Assembly: GCF_000614545.1 (NCBI RefSeq)
Contig: NZ_BAKW01000008.1
Location: 51,475-115,474, forward strand
From: Asaia platycodi JCM 25414
GTDB lineage: Bacteria; Pseudomonadota; Alphaproteobacteria; Acetobacterales; Acetobacteraceae
DNA: 64,000 bases
Reading direction: 5' to 3'
Position numbers and translations under genes: made by a program. Numbering within the stretch: the first letter of the stretch is position 1; each line of letters starts with the position of its first letter. The notes below the pieces were generated by a model, which was given only the letters and a program-made list of their open reading frames with translations, ran no database searches and was not told the DNA's origin. This document shows, piece after piece, positions 53,901 through 61,890 of this stretch.

Positions 53901-54889
53901 GCTATCAACCCTATAACGAGGCGCCCGTTCGCATGCGCTTCGACCAGAAGCTGGCCCGGATGAACGCAGGCACGGATGGCCCTGCCGATTTCATCATTGC
54001 CGATGCCAAGGATGCCGATATGGCAGGAGGCCTTTCGGCGCTCGGCATCAACCCGGTTACCCAATGTCCCGCAACGCTGGCCGAATTCGACGCCGCGATT
54101 ACAGAGATCGTGCGTCAGGATCTCGTCGATATTCTTCTGGCCTCGGTATCGACGCTGGGGCGTCTCGGCAAGCAGGGCTTGTTCGAGGGAAGTGCGATCA
54201 GGCAGGCTGTGAGGCTCAACGATACGACGGATCTATGGCGCATACGCGGCGCGGACTATGGCAGGCAGCCTTCCATTCCGTTCAGAACCGCCCGCCCCGA
54301 TCTGGTGCCGGTGAAATTCGGCCTTTACTCCATGACGTTCAGTGGCGACGCGCGTGAAGATGCCGATACGCTTTTCCGGTACCGTGACTTCCGGGCTGAG
54401 GCGCAGGCGGCAGGAATTTCGCATTTTCTCGAAGTCTTCAATCCGACGCATCCGTTGCTCGACAAGGCCGATTACGGCAGTTTCCTCAACGATATGGTCA
54501 GTCGTGCCCTGGCAGGCATGCATGAGAGCGAGCGACCGGTTTTTCTCAAGCTCGCCTTCAATGGGGCTTATGCGCTGGAGAGTTTCTGCCGCTACGACCC
54601 GTCTCTCGTCGTCGGCATCATGGGCGGAGGCAGCGGCACGACACGTGACTGCCTCGAACTCCTGCATCAGGCGCAGCTTGGCGGTGCGCGCGCCGCGCTG
54701 TTCGGGCGCAAGATTCTGGACGCGGAAGACCCGCCTGCCATGGTGGCGATGATGCGTGCGGTGGTCGAGCGCCGTCTGACGCCGTCAGAGGCAGTCAGCA
54801 TCTATCATGAGGAACTCCTCTCGCGTGGCCTGGCCCCGAGGCGTTTGCTCGAGGCAGATCTCCAGGTCACGGACCCCCTGCTGCAATAA
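53897..54889 (+). CDS. Aldolase-like protein of unknown substrate
   Basis: A 330-residue protein of a beta/alpha-barrel kind. Segments visible are ADFIIADAKDADMAGG, VDILLASVSTLGRL, SHFLEVFNPTHPLL, RPVFLKLAFNGAYALESF, GIMGGGSGTTRDCLELL and ARAALFGRKILDAEDPPAMVAMM. The Lys in FLKLAFNG is a candidate Schiff-base residue, and GGGSGTTRD resembles a phosphate-binding turn, as in class I aldolases. Both are inferences. It overlaps the isomerase gene by four bases and precedes the kinase gene by 33 bases, so it belongs to the same operon and may cleave the phosphorylated ketose. I do not recognise a named family. Confidence 0.6.
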   Translation: MSYQPYNEAPVRMRFDQKLARMNAGTDGPADFIIADAKDADMAGGLSALGINPVTQCPATLAEFDAAITEIVRQDLVDILLASVSTLGRLGKQGLFEGSAIRQAVRLNDTTDLWRIRGADYGRQPSIPFRTARPDLVPVKFGLYSMTFSGDAREDADTLFRYRDFRAEAQAAGISHFLEVFNPTHPLLDKADYGSFLNDMVSRALAGMHESERPVFLKLAFNGAYALESFCRYDPSLVVGIMGGGSGTTRDCLELLHQAQLGGARAALFGRKILDAEDPPAMVAMMRAVVERRLTPSEAVSIYHEELLSRGLAPRRLLEADLQVTDPLLQ

Positions 54890-54922
54890 GCCCGTAAGGG
54901 CCGTCATACGGAACAGAAAATC

Positions 54923-56638
54923 ATGGTCGATATCTGCGGTAATGAAGACGATTTTGCCACGCATGGTCTTCGCGCCTTTAATCACGTCTTTCAGGATATT
55001 GTGCGTCCCGTGCGCAGCGGAGCCCTGCGCGCCCAGCCCGGCCCCGACGGCAAGGTAACGGTTCTGGTGGGGGGCGGGTCGGGTCATTATCCGACATTCT
55101 GCGGCTTTGTCGGGGCGGGCTTTGCCGACGCCGTGGTCATGGGCGGCATTTTTGCATCACCCTCCATTCAGGCCGTGGCCAATATTGGTCGTCTGGCGCA
55201 TCGTGGCGGCGGCATTGTCATGGGGTTTGGCAATTATGCGGGCGATAATCTCAATTTCGGAATTGCGGCAGAGCGCCTGCGTGCCGAAGGCATCGATACG
55301 CGTATTGTGGTCACGACCGACGATGTGGCGAGCGCCCCGGCTGAAACACCCGAGCGTCGACGTGGTGTGGCGGGCGATATCATCGTCTTCAAGATCATGG
55401 GCGCCTCTGCCGATGCTGGTTATGATATCGACGCGGTCGAGGCGGTTTCTCGCAAGGCCAATGCCCAGACGCGTTCGTTCGGTATCGCCTTCGATGGCTG
55501 CGCTCTGCCCGGTGCGCCCGAAAAGATCTTCACTATCCCCGAAGGCCGCATGGCGCTCGGGCTCGGCATTCATGGTGAGCCGGGTATCGAGGAGCGTGTC
55601 CTGGCGGCGCCCGAGGCGATCGCTGCCGAACTCTATGCGCGGGTGATGGCAGAAAAGCCGCCTGAAGCGAGAAGACTTGCCGTATTGCTGAACGGCGCGG
55701 GCGCCACCACGACCGAAGAGCTTTTCGTGTTGTGGAATGAACTCGAAGTCCTGTTCGAGCGCGATGGACTGACGCTGATCGCGCCGCTGCTCGGTTCCTA
55801 TGCGACCAGCCTCGACATGTATGGCTGCTCACTGACGATCACCTGGCTCGATGACGAACTGGAGCGTTTCTGGCGTGCGCCTGTCATCTCCCCCGCCCTG
55901 TGCCGTCATGAGGTGAAAGGTGACTGGATCGCCGCTTCCAGACAGGAAGTTGCCGAACTGCCTGTGCGCTACGAGCCCGCAACGAGCGTCGCAGGCCGCG
56001 ATGCGGGTGGCTGCGTTGCCAGGGCTATGGCCTGTCTGGCAAGGACGATGCGTGATGAAGAAGCCATGCTCGGCCGCATCGATGCCATTGCGGGTGACGG
56101 GGACCACGGACAGGGAATGGCGCGCGGCGCGCGGGCCGCGTCACGTGCCGCTCAGGCTGCTGCCGAAGCGGGTGCCGGAGCCCGCACGGTAATGGAGGCT
56201 GCCGCCGATGCCTGGGGAGATCGGGCGGGCGGTACGTCCGGTGCGCTTTGGGGAGAAGCACTTTTCGCCTTCTCTACCGTGCTCGATGACGAGAGTGCCT
56301 TCGACGCCTCGCGGCTGGTTCAGGGGATCATCAGGGGCGGCCAGCGCATCAGAGCGATAGGCAAGGCCGAGATTGGCGACAAGACCATGGTCGACGCGCT
56401 CGCCCCTTTCATCACCACACTGGGAAACGAGAGGCTTGCCGGGCAAGGTTTGGCCGAAATCTGGTTGCGTGCGGTGAAAGAGGCGCATCGTGGCGCAGAG
56501 GCGACGAAGCATTTTGCCGCCAAAAGGGGGCGCGCCAAGACCCATGGCGATCATAGCAAGGGCTATCCCGATCCAGGCGCCCTTTCCTTTGCCCTTGCCA
56601 TGCAGGCTCTCACGTCCCTGATCGGGGATCTGACCTAA
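54923..56638 (+). CDS. Dihydroxyacetone/erythrulose kinase-type protein, DhaK-DhaL fusion
   Basis: A 571-residue ATP-dependent ketose kinase, intact. The DhaK half (1-340) has GGGSGHYPTFCGFVG at about 50-64, FGNYAGDNLNFG at about 102 and the covalent-binding His in LGLGIHGEPG (about 217). Dihydroxyacetone kinases usually read GGGSGHEP; here Glu is replaced by Tyr, as in kinases for four-carbon keto sugars (erythrulose). The DhaL half (about 360-571) has AIAGDGDHGQGM (nucleotide and Mg site), GDKTMVDALAPF, GRAKTHGDHSKGYPDPGA. It probably phosphorylates a keto sugar, perhaps erythrulose or apulose, but this is inference. Confidence 0.85.
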   Translation: MVDICGNEDDFATHGLRAFNHVFQDIVRPVRSGALRAQPGPDGKVTVLVGGGSGHYPTFCGFVGAGFADAVVMGGIFASPSIQAVANIGRLAHRGGGIVMGFGNYAGDNLNFGIAAERLRAEGIDTRIVVTTDDVASAPAETPERRRGVAGDIIVFKIMGASADAGYDIDAVEAVSRKANAQTRSFGIAFDGCALPGAPEKIFTIPEGRMALGLGIHGEPGIEERVLAAPEAIAAELYARVMAEKPPEARRLAVLLNGAGATTTEELFVLWNELEVLFERDGLTLIAPLLGSYATSLDMYGCSLTITWLDDELERFWRAPVISPALCRHEVKGDWIAASRQEVAELPVRYEPATSVAGRDAGGCVARAMACLARTMRDEEAMLGRIDAIAGDGDHGQGMARGARAASRAAQAAAEAGAGARTVMEAAADAWGDRAGGTSGALWGEALFAFSTVLDDESAFDASRLVQGIIRGGQRIRAIGKAEIGDKTMVDALAPFITTLGNERLAGQGLAEIWLRAVKEAHRGAEATKHFAAKRGRAKTHGDHSKGYPDPGALSFALAMQALTSLIGDLT

Positions 56639-56713
56639 GGAACGGTGGTAAACAGGACGTCGGAAGAGCGCGACGACACGGGGCGCAGTGCCAAGAGCGT
56701 GAAAGTGGGATGT

Positions 56714-57652
56714 ATGGAGACTATCGATTTCGTCGACCCGCATGTGCATCTGATCGATATTGATCGCCTGCATTATCCCTGGTTGTCACCGCCTTTCAGC
56801 CATGATGCGGCGCTCGGTAGCACAGAGGCCATAGCGCGCTCCTACAGCCTGTCGTCCTATCTCAAGGATATGCACGGGATGCGCGTACGCGGGGTGGTTT
56901 ATGTCGATTCAGGCGTCGTTGCGGATGAAATCCTGAGTGAAGTGCGTTACGCGCATCACGTTCTGCAGGCAGCGCTGGCGCCATCTGACAGCGCGCCAGC
57001 CCATCTCGATGCCGCAGCAATCGTGGGTTTTGCGCGGCTCGATTCAGCCGATCTCGACCAGGTCCTGACCCAGCACAAGATGACACCGCTCTTTCGCGGT
57101 GTGCGTCATATCGCCAACTGGCACAAGGATCGGGCCGTCGCCTATCCTGGCCCCGATCTGACGCGTGACCCGTCGTGGCTGGACGGTCTGGCCGTCGTGG
57201 CGCGTCATGGGCTTACATTCGACCTGCAATGCTTTCCCGATCAGGTGCCTAGTCTCGCCCCTGTCCTGCAACGGCATGAAACCATGCCGGTCGTCATTGA
57301 TCATCTTGGCATGCCGCTTTTCGACAATGAGGGCGGTCGGGAAAGCTGGCGCAGCGGAATGAGGGCCTTGGCGGCCTGCCGCAACGTGCATGTCAAACTT
57401 TCGGGCTACGGATTTATCAGGCGTGACTGGCGTTTTGAAGATGTGGCGCCAGTTCTGACCGAGGTGATCGATCTCTTCGGTGTCGAGAGATGCATGTTCG
57501 CGAGCGATTTCCCGACCGATCTGCTTTGCGCCCCGGCAAGACAGACGATCGAGACCTGGCTGCGCTTTATCGAGCCGTTCAGCATCGCAGAGAAACGCGC
57601 CCTTCTGGGCGGTGTTGCCGCGCGATTTTATCGTCTCGATCTCGACTTCTGA
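56714..57652 (+). CDS. Amidohydrolase-2 family sugar lactonase (L-rhamnono-/L-fucono-lactonase-like)
   Basis: A metal-dependent TIM-barrel hydrolase. It starts METIDFVDPHVHLID with the HxH motif; FRGVRHIANWHKD, FDLQCFPDQVPSLAPVL, PVVIDHLGMPLFD and VKLSGYGF match COG3618 lactonases. MFASDFPTDLL carries the last Asp ligand. It should open the 1,4-lactone made by the neighbouring SDR. The ATG at 56714 is preferred; an upstream GTG at 56645 adds 23 residues. The gene begins about 75 bases after the kinase gene. Substrate by analogy only. Confidence 0.8.
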   Translation: METIDFVDPHVHLIDIDRLHYPWLSPPFSHDAALGSTEAIARSYSLSSYLKDMHGMRVRGVVYVDSGVVADEILSEVRYAHHVLQAALAPSDSAPAHLDAAAIVGFARLDSADLDQVLTQHKMTPLFRGVRHIANWHKDRAVAYPGPDLTRDPSWLDGLAVVARHGLTFDLQCFPDQVPSLAPVLQRHETMPVVIDHLGMPLFDNEGGRESWRSGMRALAACRNVHVKLSGYGFIRRDWRFEDVAPVLTEVIDLFGVERCMFASDFPTDLLCAPARQTIETWLRFIEPFSIAEKRALLGGVAARFYRLDLDF

Positions 57653-57716
57653 CAGGTTACTGCCCCCAACAGAAGCCCTCTGGGCGAGTAAGAGAATGAC
57701 AGGTCAGGAGTCCAGC

Positions 57717-58478
57717 ATGCTGTTGAAAGACAAGATTTTCGCTATCACTGGCGGTGCGTCGGGTATCGGTCGCGCCGCTTCGCTCGAAGCGGCGCGTCAG
57801 GGCGCGGATGTGGCGATAACCGATATCGTTAAGCCGGAAATCGCTCAGCCCGTCCTTGAGGCGATCAGGGCGCAGGGCCGGCAGGCTGTCTATCTGCAGG
57901 GTGATGTTTCTGCGCCCGAAACTGCGAGCCGTTTCATGGAGGTCATTGTCGAGGGGCTGGGTGGGCTCGATATCTTCGTGAGCAATGCGGGCATCTGTCC
58001 GTTTCATCCCTTCCTTGATTTGCCGCCCGAGACCCTGACCAAGACCGTAGGGGTCAATCTGCTCGGTGCGTATTTTATGGTTCAGGCTGCGGCCAATCAG
58101 ATGGTCCGGCAAGGACGAGGTGGTGCGATCATCGCTGTGTCTTCCATTTCCGCGCTGGTTGGTGGCGCGTATCAGACGCATTACACTCCCACGAAGGCCG
58201 GGGTTCATTCCCTCATGCAATCCACTGCCGTAGCACTCGGGAAATACGGAATAAGATGCAACTCGGTTCTGCCCGGTACGATACGCACCGCGATCAATGA
58301 AGAAGATCTCTCCGACGAGGTCAAAGCGCAGGCCATGATCGGACGCATTCCCCTCGGGCGACTGGGGGTTCCGGAAGATCTTGCCGGGCCGATTGTTTTT
58401 CTTGGTTCCGATATGGCAGGCTATGTCACAGGGGCGTCGCTGCTGGTCGATGGCGGGTGTTTCGTCAATCTGCAATAG
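57717..58478 (+). CDS. SDR aldose dehydrogenase, L-rhamnose 1-dehydrogenase-like
   Basis: A 253-residue short-chain dehydrogenase. The cofactor site is ITGGASGIGRAA. The NAG motif and SNAGICPFHPFLDLPPETL segment, the catalytic SSISALVGGAYQTHYTPTKAG (Ser, Tyr and Lys) and the end GYVTGASLLVDGGCFVNLQ are all close to L-rhamnose 1-dehydrogenases of the oxidative LRA pathway. It would oxidise an aldose to its 1,4-lactone, matching the lactonase just upstream. ATG 57717 lies six bases after GGAG. It is the last recognisable gene of the island. No LRA3-type dehydratase is present, so rhamnose itself is not proven. Confidence 0.85.
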   Translation: MLLKDKIFAITGGASGIGRAASLEAARQGADVAITDIVKPEIAQPVLEAIRAQGRQAVYLQGDVSAPETASRFMEVIVEGLGGLDIFVSNAGICPFHPFLDLPPETLTKTVGVNLLGAYFMVQAAANQMVRQGRGGAIIAVSSISALVGGAYQTHYTPTKAGVHSLMQSTAVALGKYGIRCNSVLPGTIRTAINEEDLSDEVKAQAMIGRIPLGRLGVPEDLAGPIVFLGSDMAGYVTGASLLVDGGCFVNLQ

Positions 58479-58600
58479 GGGCGAGATTCTCTGTCCTGCC
58501 TGAGTGCGTATGTACCGCCCGGATCGGGGAGCAGAATCCGGGCTCAGAGTCGGTTGCTGCGGGTTGGCGTTTTTCTGCCGACCGTGGCACATGGAGCGCC

Positions 58601-59197
58601 ATGTCAAACGGTGCCCCTTTTCATAGCAGCTCGCTTTATCATCTTCTGTCGGTTGCGGGAGCGGCCTGGTGGTCGAAGGGGCTCGCCGTTATCCTTGGCA
58701 CGTTCATCCTCGAAGATGCCACGACCATGATTGCGGCGATGGCGGTCGATGACGGGCGCATCACAGTGACCCTGGCCCTGATCTCGCTTTATATTGGCGT
58801 CGCTGTTGGCGACCTCGGCCTCTACGGGCTTGGCGCCATCGGCGCAAAATGGCCCCCTGCACGGCGCTGGCTGACGCTGCCCCGCCACGACAAGGGGCGC
58901 AACTGGTTCCACCGCAATGTGGTCCGTACCGTGGTCATCAGTCGCTTCATCCCGGGTGCGCGGCTGCCGCTCTATACGGCCTGCGGTTTTTTCCGCGCGC
59001 CGTTTGGCTCTTTTGCAGCAAGTGCGGTTGTCGCTACACTGATCTGGACATCGCTCCTTTTCAGCGTTTCTCTGCATGTCGGGGGGTGGCTGTCGGCCCA
59101 TATGGCGAGCTGGCGTTGGTTCGGTATAGCGGGATTCATTCTGACCATTCTTTTCGTCGGACGCCTCATTGCGCGCTTCCAGACCTTCAGTGACTGA
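58601..59197 (+). CDS. DedA-family membrane protein
   Basis: A 198-residue polytopic protein with FILEDATTMIAAM at the N-terminus and ISRFIPGARLPLYTACGFFRAPFG, the DedA motif with the conserved Arg and Gly-Pro residues. Four or five membrane helices are visible. DedA proteins are linked to recycling of undecaprenyl phosphate or phospholipids across the inner membrane. The ATG at 58601 is preferred over upstream in-frame codons. The stop lies eight bases before the ATP-grasp gene, suggesting one transcription unit. UppP, which also handles undecaprenyl phosphate, is nearby. Confidence 0.85.
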   Translation: MSNGAPFHSSSLYHLLSVAGAAWWSKGLAVILGTFILEDATTMIAAMAVDDGRITVTLALISLYIGVAVGDLGLYGLGAIGAKWPPARRWLTLPRHDKGRNWFHRNVVRTVVISRFIPGARLPLYTACGFFRAPFGSFAASAVVATLIWTSLLFSVSLHVGGWLSAHMASWRWFGIAGFILTILFVGRLIARFQTFSD

Positions 59198-59204
59198 TCG
59201 ATCA

Positions 59205-60323
59205 ATGCTCCAGATTTCGCCTGACCTGTCTTCGCAGCCCGAAATGCCCGACGAGGATGGCAAGGCGCCCCACCCGCTTTCCCTGTTTGAGTTCTGGCCG
59301 GGGTCGATCTTTTATACGCCTATCGTGCTCTACTGGATCGCACTCGGGCTGCGCTACGGCGATTTCAGCATACCGAGCGCGGCCAATCCCTGCATCGAGA
59401 CGGGCGGTCTATGTGGTGAGAGCAAGAGCGGTATTCTCGACCTTGCCGGACCTGTCGCCAATCGATGGATCGCCCCTTATGTGACGCAGATGCTGCGCAA
59501 GGGGCAGCGAGAGCAAGACGCCGAGGCGGTCATTGCCGCCCTGGGCGAAAAGGGCATTGCCTTCCCGGTGGTGGTCAAGCCTGATATCGGCTGTAACGGC
59601 ACCGGGGTGAAGCTCGTGCAGAGCCCTCAGAACCTCCTGCAGGTCCTGAGACAATTTCCTTCAGGCGTGCGTATTCTGGCCCAGGCACTGGCCGAGGGTC
59701 CCGTTGAGGCGGGGTTGTTCTATATTCGCGAACCTGGTGCCTCGTCGGGACGTATCACTTCAATCACCTACAAGGAATCCCCGGTTCTCGAAGGCGATGG
59801 CCTTGCGACCATCCGCGAGCTGATCACACGTGACACGCGCACCAATCTTCTGCCCGATATCTATCTGCCCCGTCTCGAGGGGCGGCTTGACGATGTTCCG
59901 GCACCCGGCGAGCCAGTGCAGCTCGTTTTTACCGGTAATCACTGCAAGGGCTCGATTTTTCGCAATGGCTGCAAGGATGCGACCCCTGCCCTGACGCGTC
60001 GCCTGGACGAGATCATCGGGGATGTTACCGAGTTCCATTTCGGTCGTATCGACGTCAAGGCTGCTTCCATAGAGGCCCTGCGTCGAGGCGAGGATTTCGA
60101 GATTATCGAGTTGAATGGCGTAGGGTCGGAGGCGACCCATATCTGGGATTCCAGAACCACGCTCTGGGAAGCCTATCGCGCACAATTCTACCACTATCGT
60201 GAGGCATTCCGCATTGGGGCCATGAACCGTGCGCGTGGCCGCAAGACTTGTGGCGCCTATACGATGCTACGCTACTGGCGCAAGCAGCGGCGCCTGCTTG
60301 CACTCTACCCGCTCAATGACTGA
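59205..60323 (+). CDS. ATP-grasp protein, D-alanine--D-alanine ligase-like, linked to DedA
   Basis: A protein of about 372 residues of the ATP-grasp fold. The N-terminal part LFEFWPGSIFYTPIVLYWIALGLRYGDFSIPSAANP includes a hydrophobic segment that may contact the membrane. ATP binding is indicated by FPVVVKPDIGCNGTGVKLV (Lys and Gly loop), VEAGLFYIREP and ITSITYKESP. Late residues FEIIELNGVGSEATHIWD carry the metal-binding Glu and Asn. It is not a standard Ddl, as the peptide-ligase core of Ddl is absent. It may ligate a small acid or amino compound to a lipid or wall precursor. A GTG at 59190 overlapping the DedA stop is an alternative start. Confidence 0.75.
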   Translation: MLQISPDLSSQPEMPDEDGKAPHPLSLFEFWPGSIFYTPIVLYWIALGLRYGDFSIPSAANPCIETGGLCGESKSGILDLAGPVANRWIAPYVTQMLRKGQREQDAEAVIAALGEKGIAFPVVVKPDIGCNGTGVKLVQSPQNLLQVLRQFPSGVRILAQALAEGPVEAGLFYIREPGASSGRITSITYKESPVLEGDGLATIRELITRDTRTNLLPDIYLPRLEGRLDDVPAPGEPVQLVFTGNHCKGSIFRNGCKDATPALTRRLDEIIGDVTEFHFGRIDVKAASIEALRRGEDFEIIELNGVGSEATHIWDSRTTLWEAYRAQFYHYREAFRIGAMNRARGRKTCGAYTMLRYWRKQRRLLALYPLND

Positions 60324-60350
60324 GCAAAGCGTGTGACTGAGTAAAGCGTG
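60317..60350. repeat. 17-base tandem direct repeat at the ATP-grasp stop codon
   Basis: TGACTGAGCAAAGCGTG (60317-60333) is directly followed by TGACTGAGTAAAGCGTG (60334-60350), differing at one position. The first copy contains the stop codon. It looks like a small tandem duplication. Confidence 0.85.
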
Positions 60351-60408
60351 GCGAGGAGAGCGCGAAGGACAGGGTCAGATCGATAGCCTGCCTGCCGCTG
60401 TGCGATTC

Positions 60409-60861
60409 CTACTGTATACCTGAACCGAAAATATAATTGCTGACCTGCTGCTCGAGCGAGCTGGGCGCCTCGGTGTTGGTGATGGTCCCGTCGCTCGGCA
60501 GGCGTTCCCGTGACTTGCCGGGCGCGATGGCCAGCGCGTTTTCTGACGTCATGCTGGGGGCGGCGATCGACAGGATCGTATCCTGCGGCAGGGAGAGATG
60601 GCGATCGATCGAAAAATCGACCTGGGCCATCTGCGTCTGCGGGTCGAGAGCGATACGCGAAACCGTGCCCACCCGCACTCCGGCCAGGACGACCGAAGCG
60701 CCCGGGTTCAGCCCGTTGGCTGAAACAAAGCGGGCATGAAAGCGCTGCGTGTCGCCAGAAGGCCCATGACGCTGGGCCACGGCGTAGAGGGCGAAGCCTG
60801 ACGCGAGGGCGAGCACCATTGCACTCGCCAAAATCGCGCCGCCCCGGTTTTTTGCCGCCAT
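60409..60861 (-). CDS. mlaD: MlaD-like outer-membrane lipid asymmetry protein
   Basis: A 150-residue protein with one N-terminal membrane segment (AILASAMVLALASGFALYAVA) and an MCE domain: FVSANGLNPGASVVLAGVRVGTVSRIALD, then AQVDFSIDRHLSLPQDTILSI and APSMTSENALAIAPG. MlaD forms the periplasmic ring of the Mla ABC system, which moves phospholipids between membranes. No mlaE, mlaF or mlaB gene is adjacent in the window, so it appears alone; its partners may be elsewhere. It lies convergent to the ATP-grasp gene and divergent to uppP. Confidence 0.85.
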   Translation of the reverse strand: MAAKNRGGAILASAMVLALASGFALYAVAQRHGPSGDTQRFHARFVSANGLNPGASVVLAGVRVGTVSRIALDPQTQMAQVDFSIDRHLSLPQDTILSIAAPSMTSENALAIAPGKSRERLPSDGTITNTEAPSSLEQQVSNYIFGSGIQ

Positions 60862-60989
60862 CTTCGCTTCACCTGCCTGTTATAACAGCGGAACTCTTCG
60901 CCTGAGTTGCGGTCATGGTCAAGCGCGGGCTTGCGGTCTGTGCCGCGCTGAGGCAGGAGATAGAAACATTTCTTTCATACTGAGCTGAC

Positions 60990-61835
60990 ATGACGTTGCT
61001 TCAAGCACTGGTTCTGGCGATCGTCCAGGGACTGACCGAACTTTTCCCCGTGAGCAGTCTCGGTCACGCGGTACTGCTCCCGGCCTTGCTTCACTGGAAT
61101 CTGGACGAACGCAGCGAATTGTTCCTGCCGTTTCTGACCATGCTCCATTTCGGCACGCTGGTGGCCTTGTTCTGCTTTTTCTGGCGCGACTGGCTGGCCA
61201 TTTTTACTGGCGCTATCGGACGACATGGCCCCGCGCGTCGCGAAGAAGCCATTCGCATTCTGGTTCTGCTCGTCGTTGCGACCATTCCGGTAGTGATTTT
61301 CGGCGCAGCTTTCGAACATCGTCTGAAGGTAATTTTCGGCACGCCGGTCGCGGTGGCGCTTTTCCTGATCCTGAACGGACTCATCCTGCTCGTGACGGAG
61401 TGGATGCGCTCCTACAAGGGCCGTCGTCCGCAGCGCGCCATTGCGGACATGTCGGCCAGGGACGCTCTGGTCATCGGCTGCTGGCAGTGCCTTGCCCTGT
61501 TTCCCGGTATCTCGCGCTCTGGCTCTACCATCAATGCCGGTCTGGTTCGCGGGCTCGATCATGAGACGGCGGCGCGCTTCTCGCTTCTCATGGCTCAGCC
61601 TGCCGTTCTGGCAGCAACGGTGCATGAGGCATGGCAGCTGCGCCATATGACAGTCAGCCACGAGATGGCTCAGATCTCGGTCATTGCGGCCATCGTCGCA
61701 GGGATCACGGCGCTGATCAGCACGGCGGTGCTGCTCAAATATTTCCGCAATCACGACCGCTGGGCGCTGTCGCCTTTCGCCTTCTATTGCATCGGCGCTG
61801 GCCTGTTCTCGCTGCTGGTACTCGTTCTCTTCTGA
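60990..61835 (+). CDS. uppP: Undecaprenyl-diphosphatase UppP (BacA)
   Basis: A multi-spanning membrane phosphatase of 281 residues that recycles undecaprenyl pyrophosphate for wall synthesis. The first signature is GLTELFPVSSLGHAVLLP (usually GLTEFLPISSTGH), which carries the catalytic Glu, Ser and His. The second is LFPGISRSGSTINAGLVRG with the Arg and Ser residues. Eight hydrophobic segments are seen. The Leu in VSSLGH is a variant, seen in some alphaproteobacteria. The gene is monocistronic between divergent mlaD and the permease. Confidence 0.93.
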   Translation: MTLLQALVLAIVQGLTELFPVSSLGHAVLLPALLHWNLDERSELFLPFLTMLHFGTLVALFCFFWRDWLAIFTGAIGRHGPARREEAIRILVLLVVATIPVVIFGAAFEHRLKVIFGTPVAVALFLILNGLILLVTEWMRSYKGRRPQRAIADMSARDALVIGCWQCLALFPGISRSGSTINAGLVRGLDHETAARFSLLMAQPAVLAATVHEAWQLRHMTVSHEMAQISVIAAIVAGITALISTAVLLKYFRNHDRWALSPFAFYCIGAGLFSLLVLVLF

Positions 61836-61890
61836 TAACGAAATAATTTCCACTTTGACGGCCGATCCGGCATGATCGGCTTTTTCGAGC

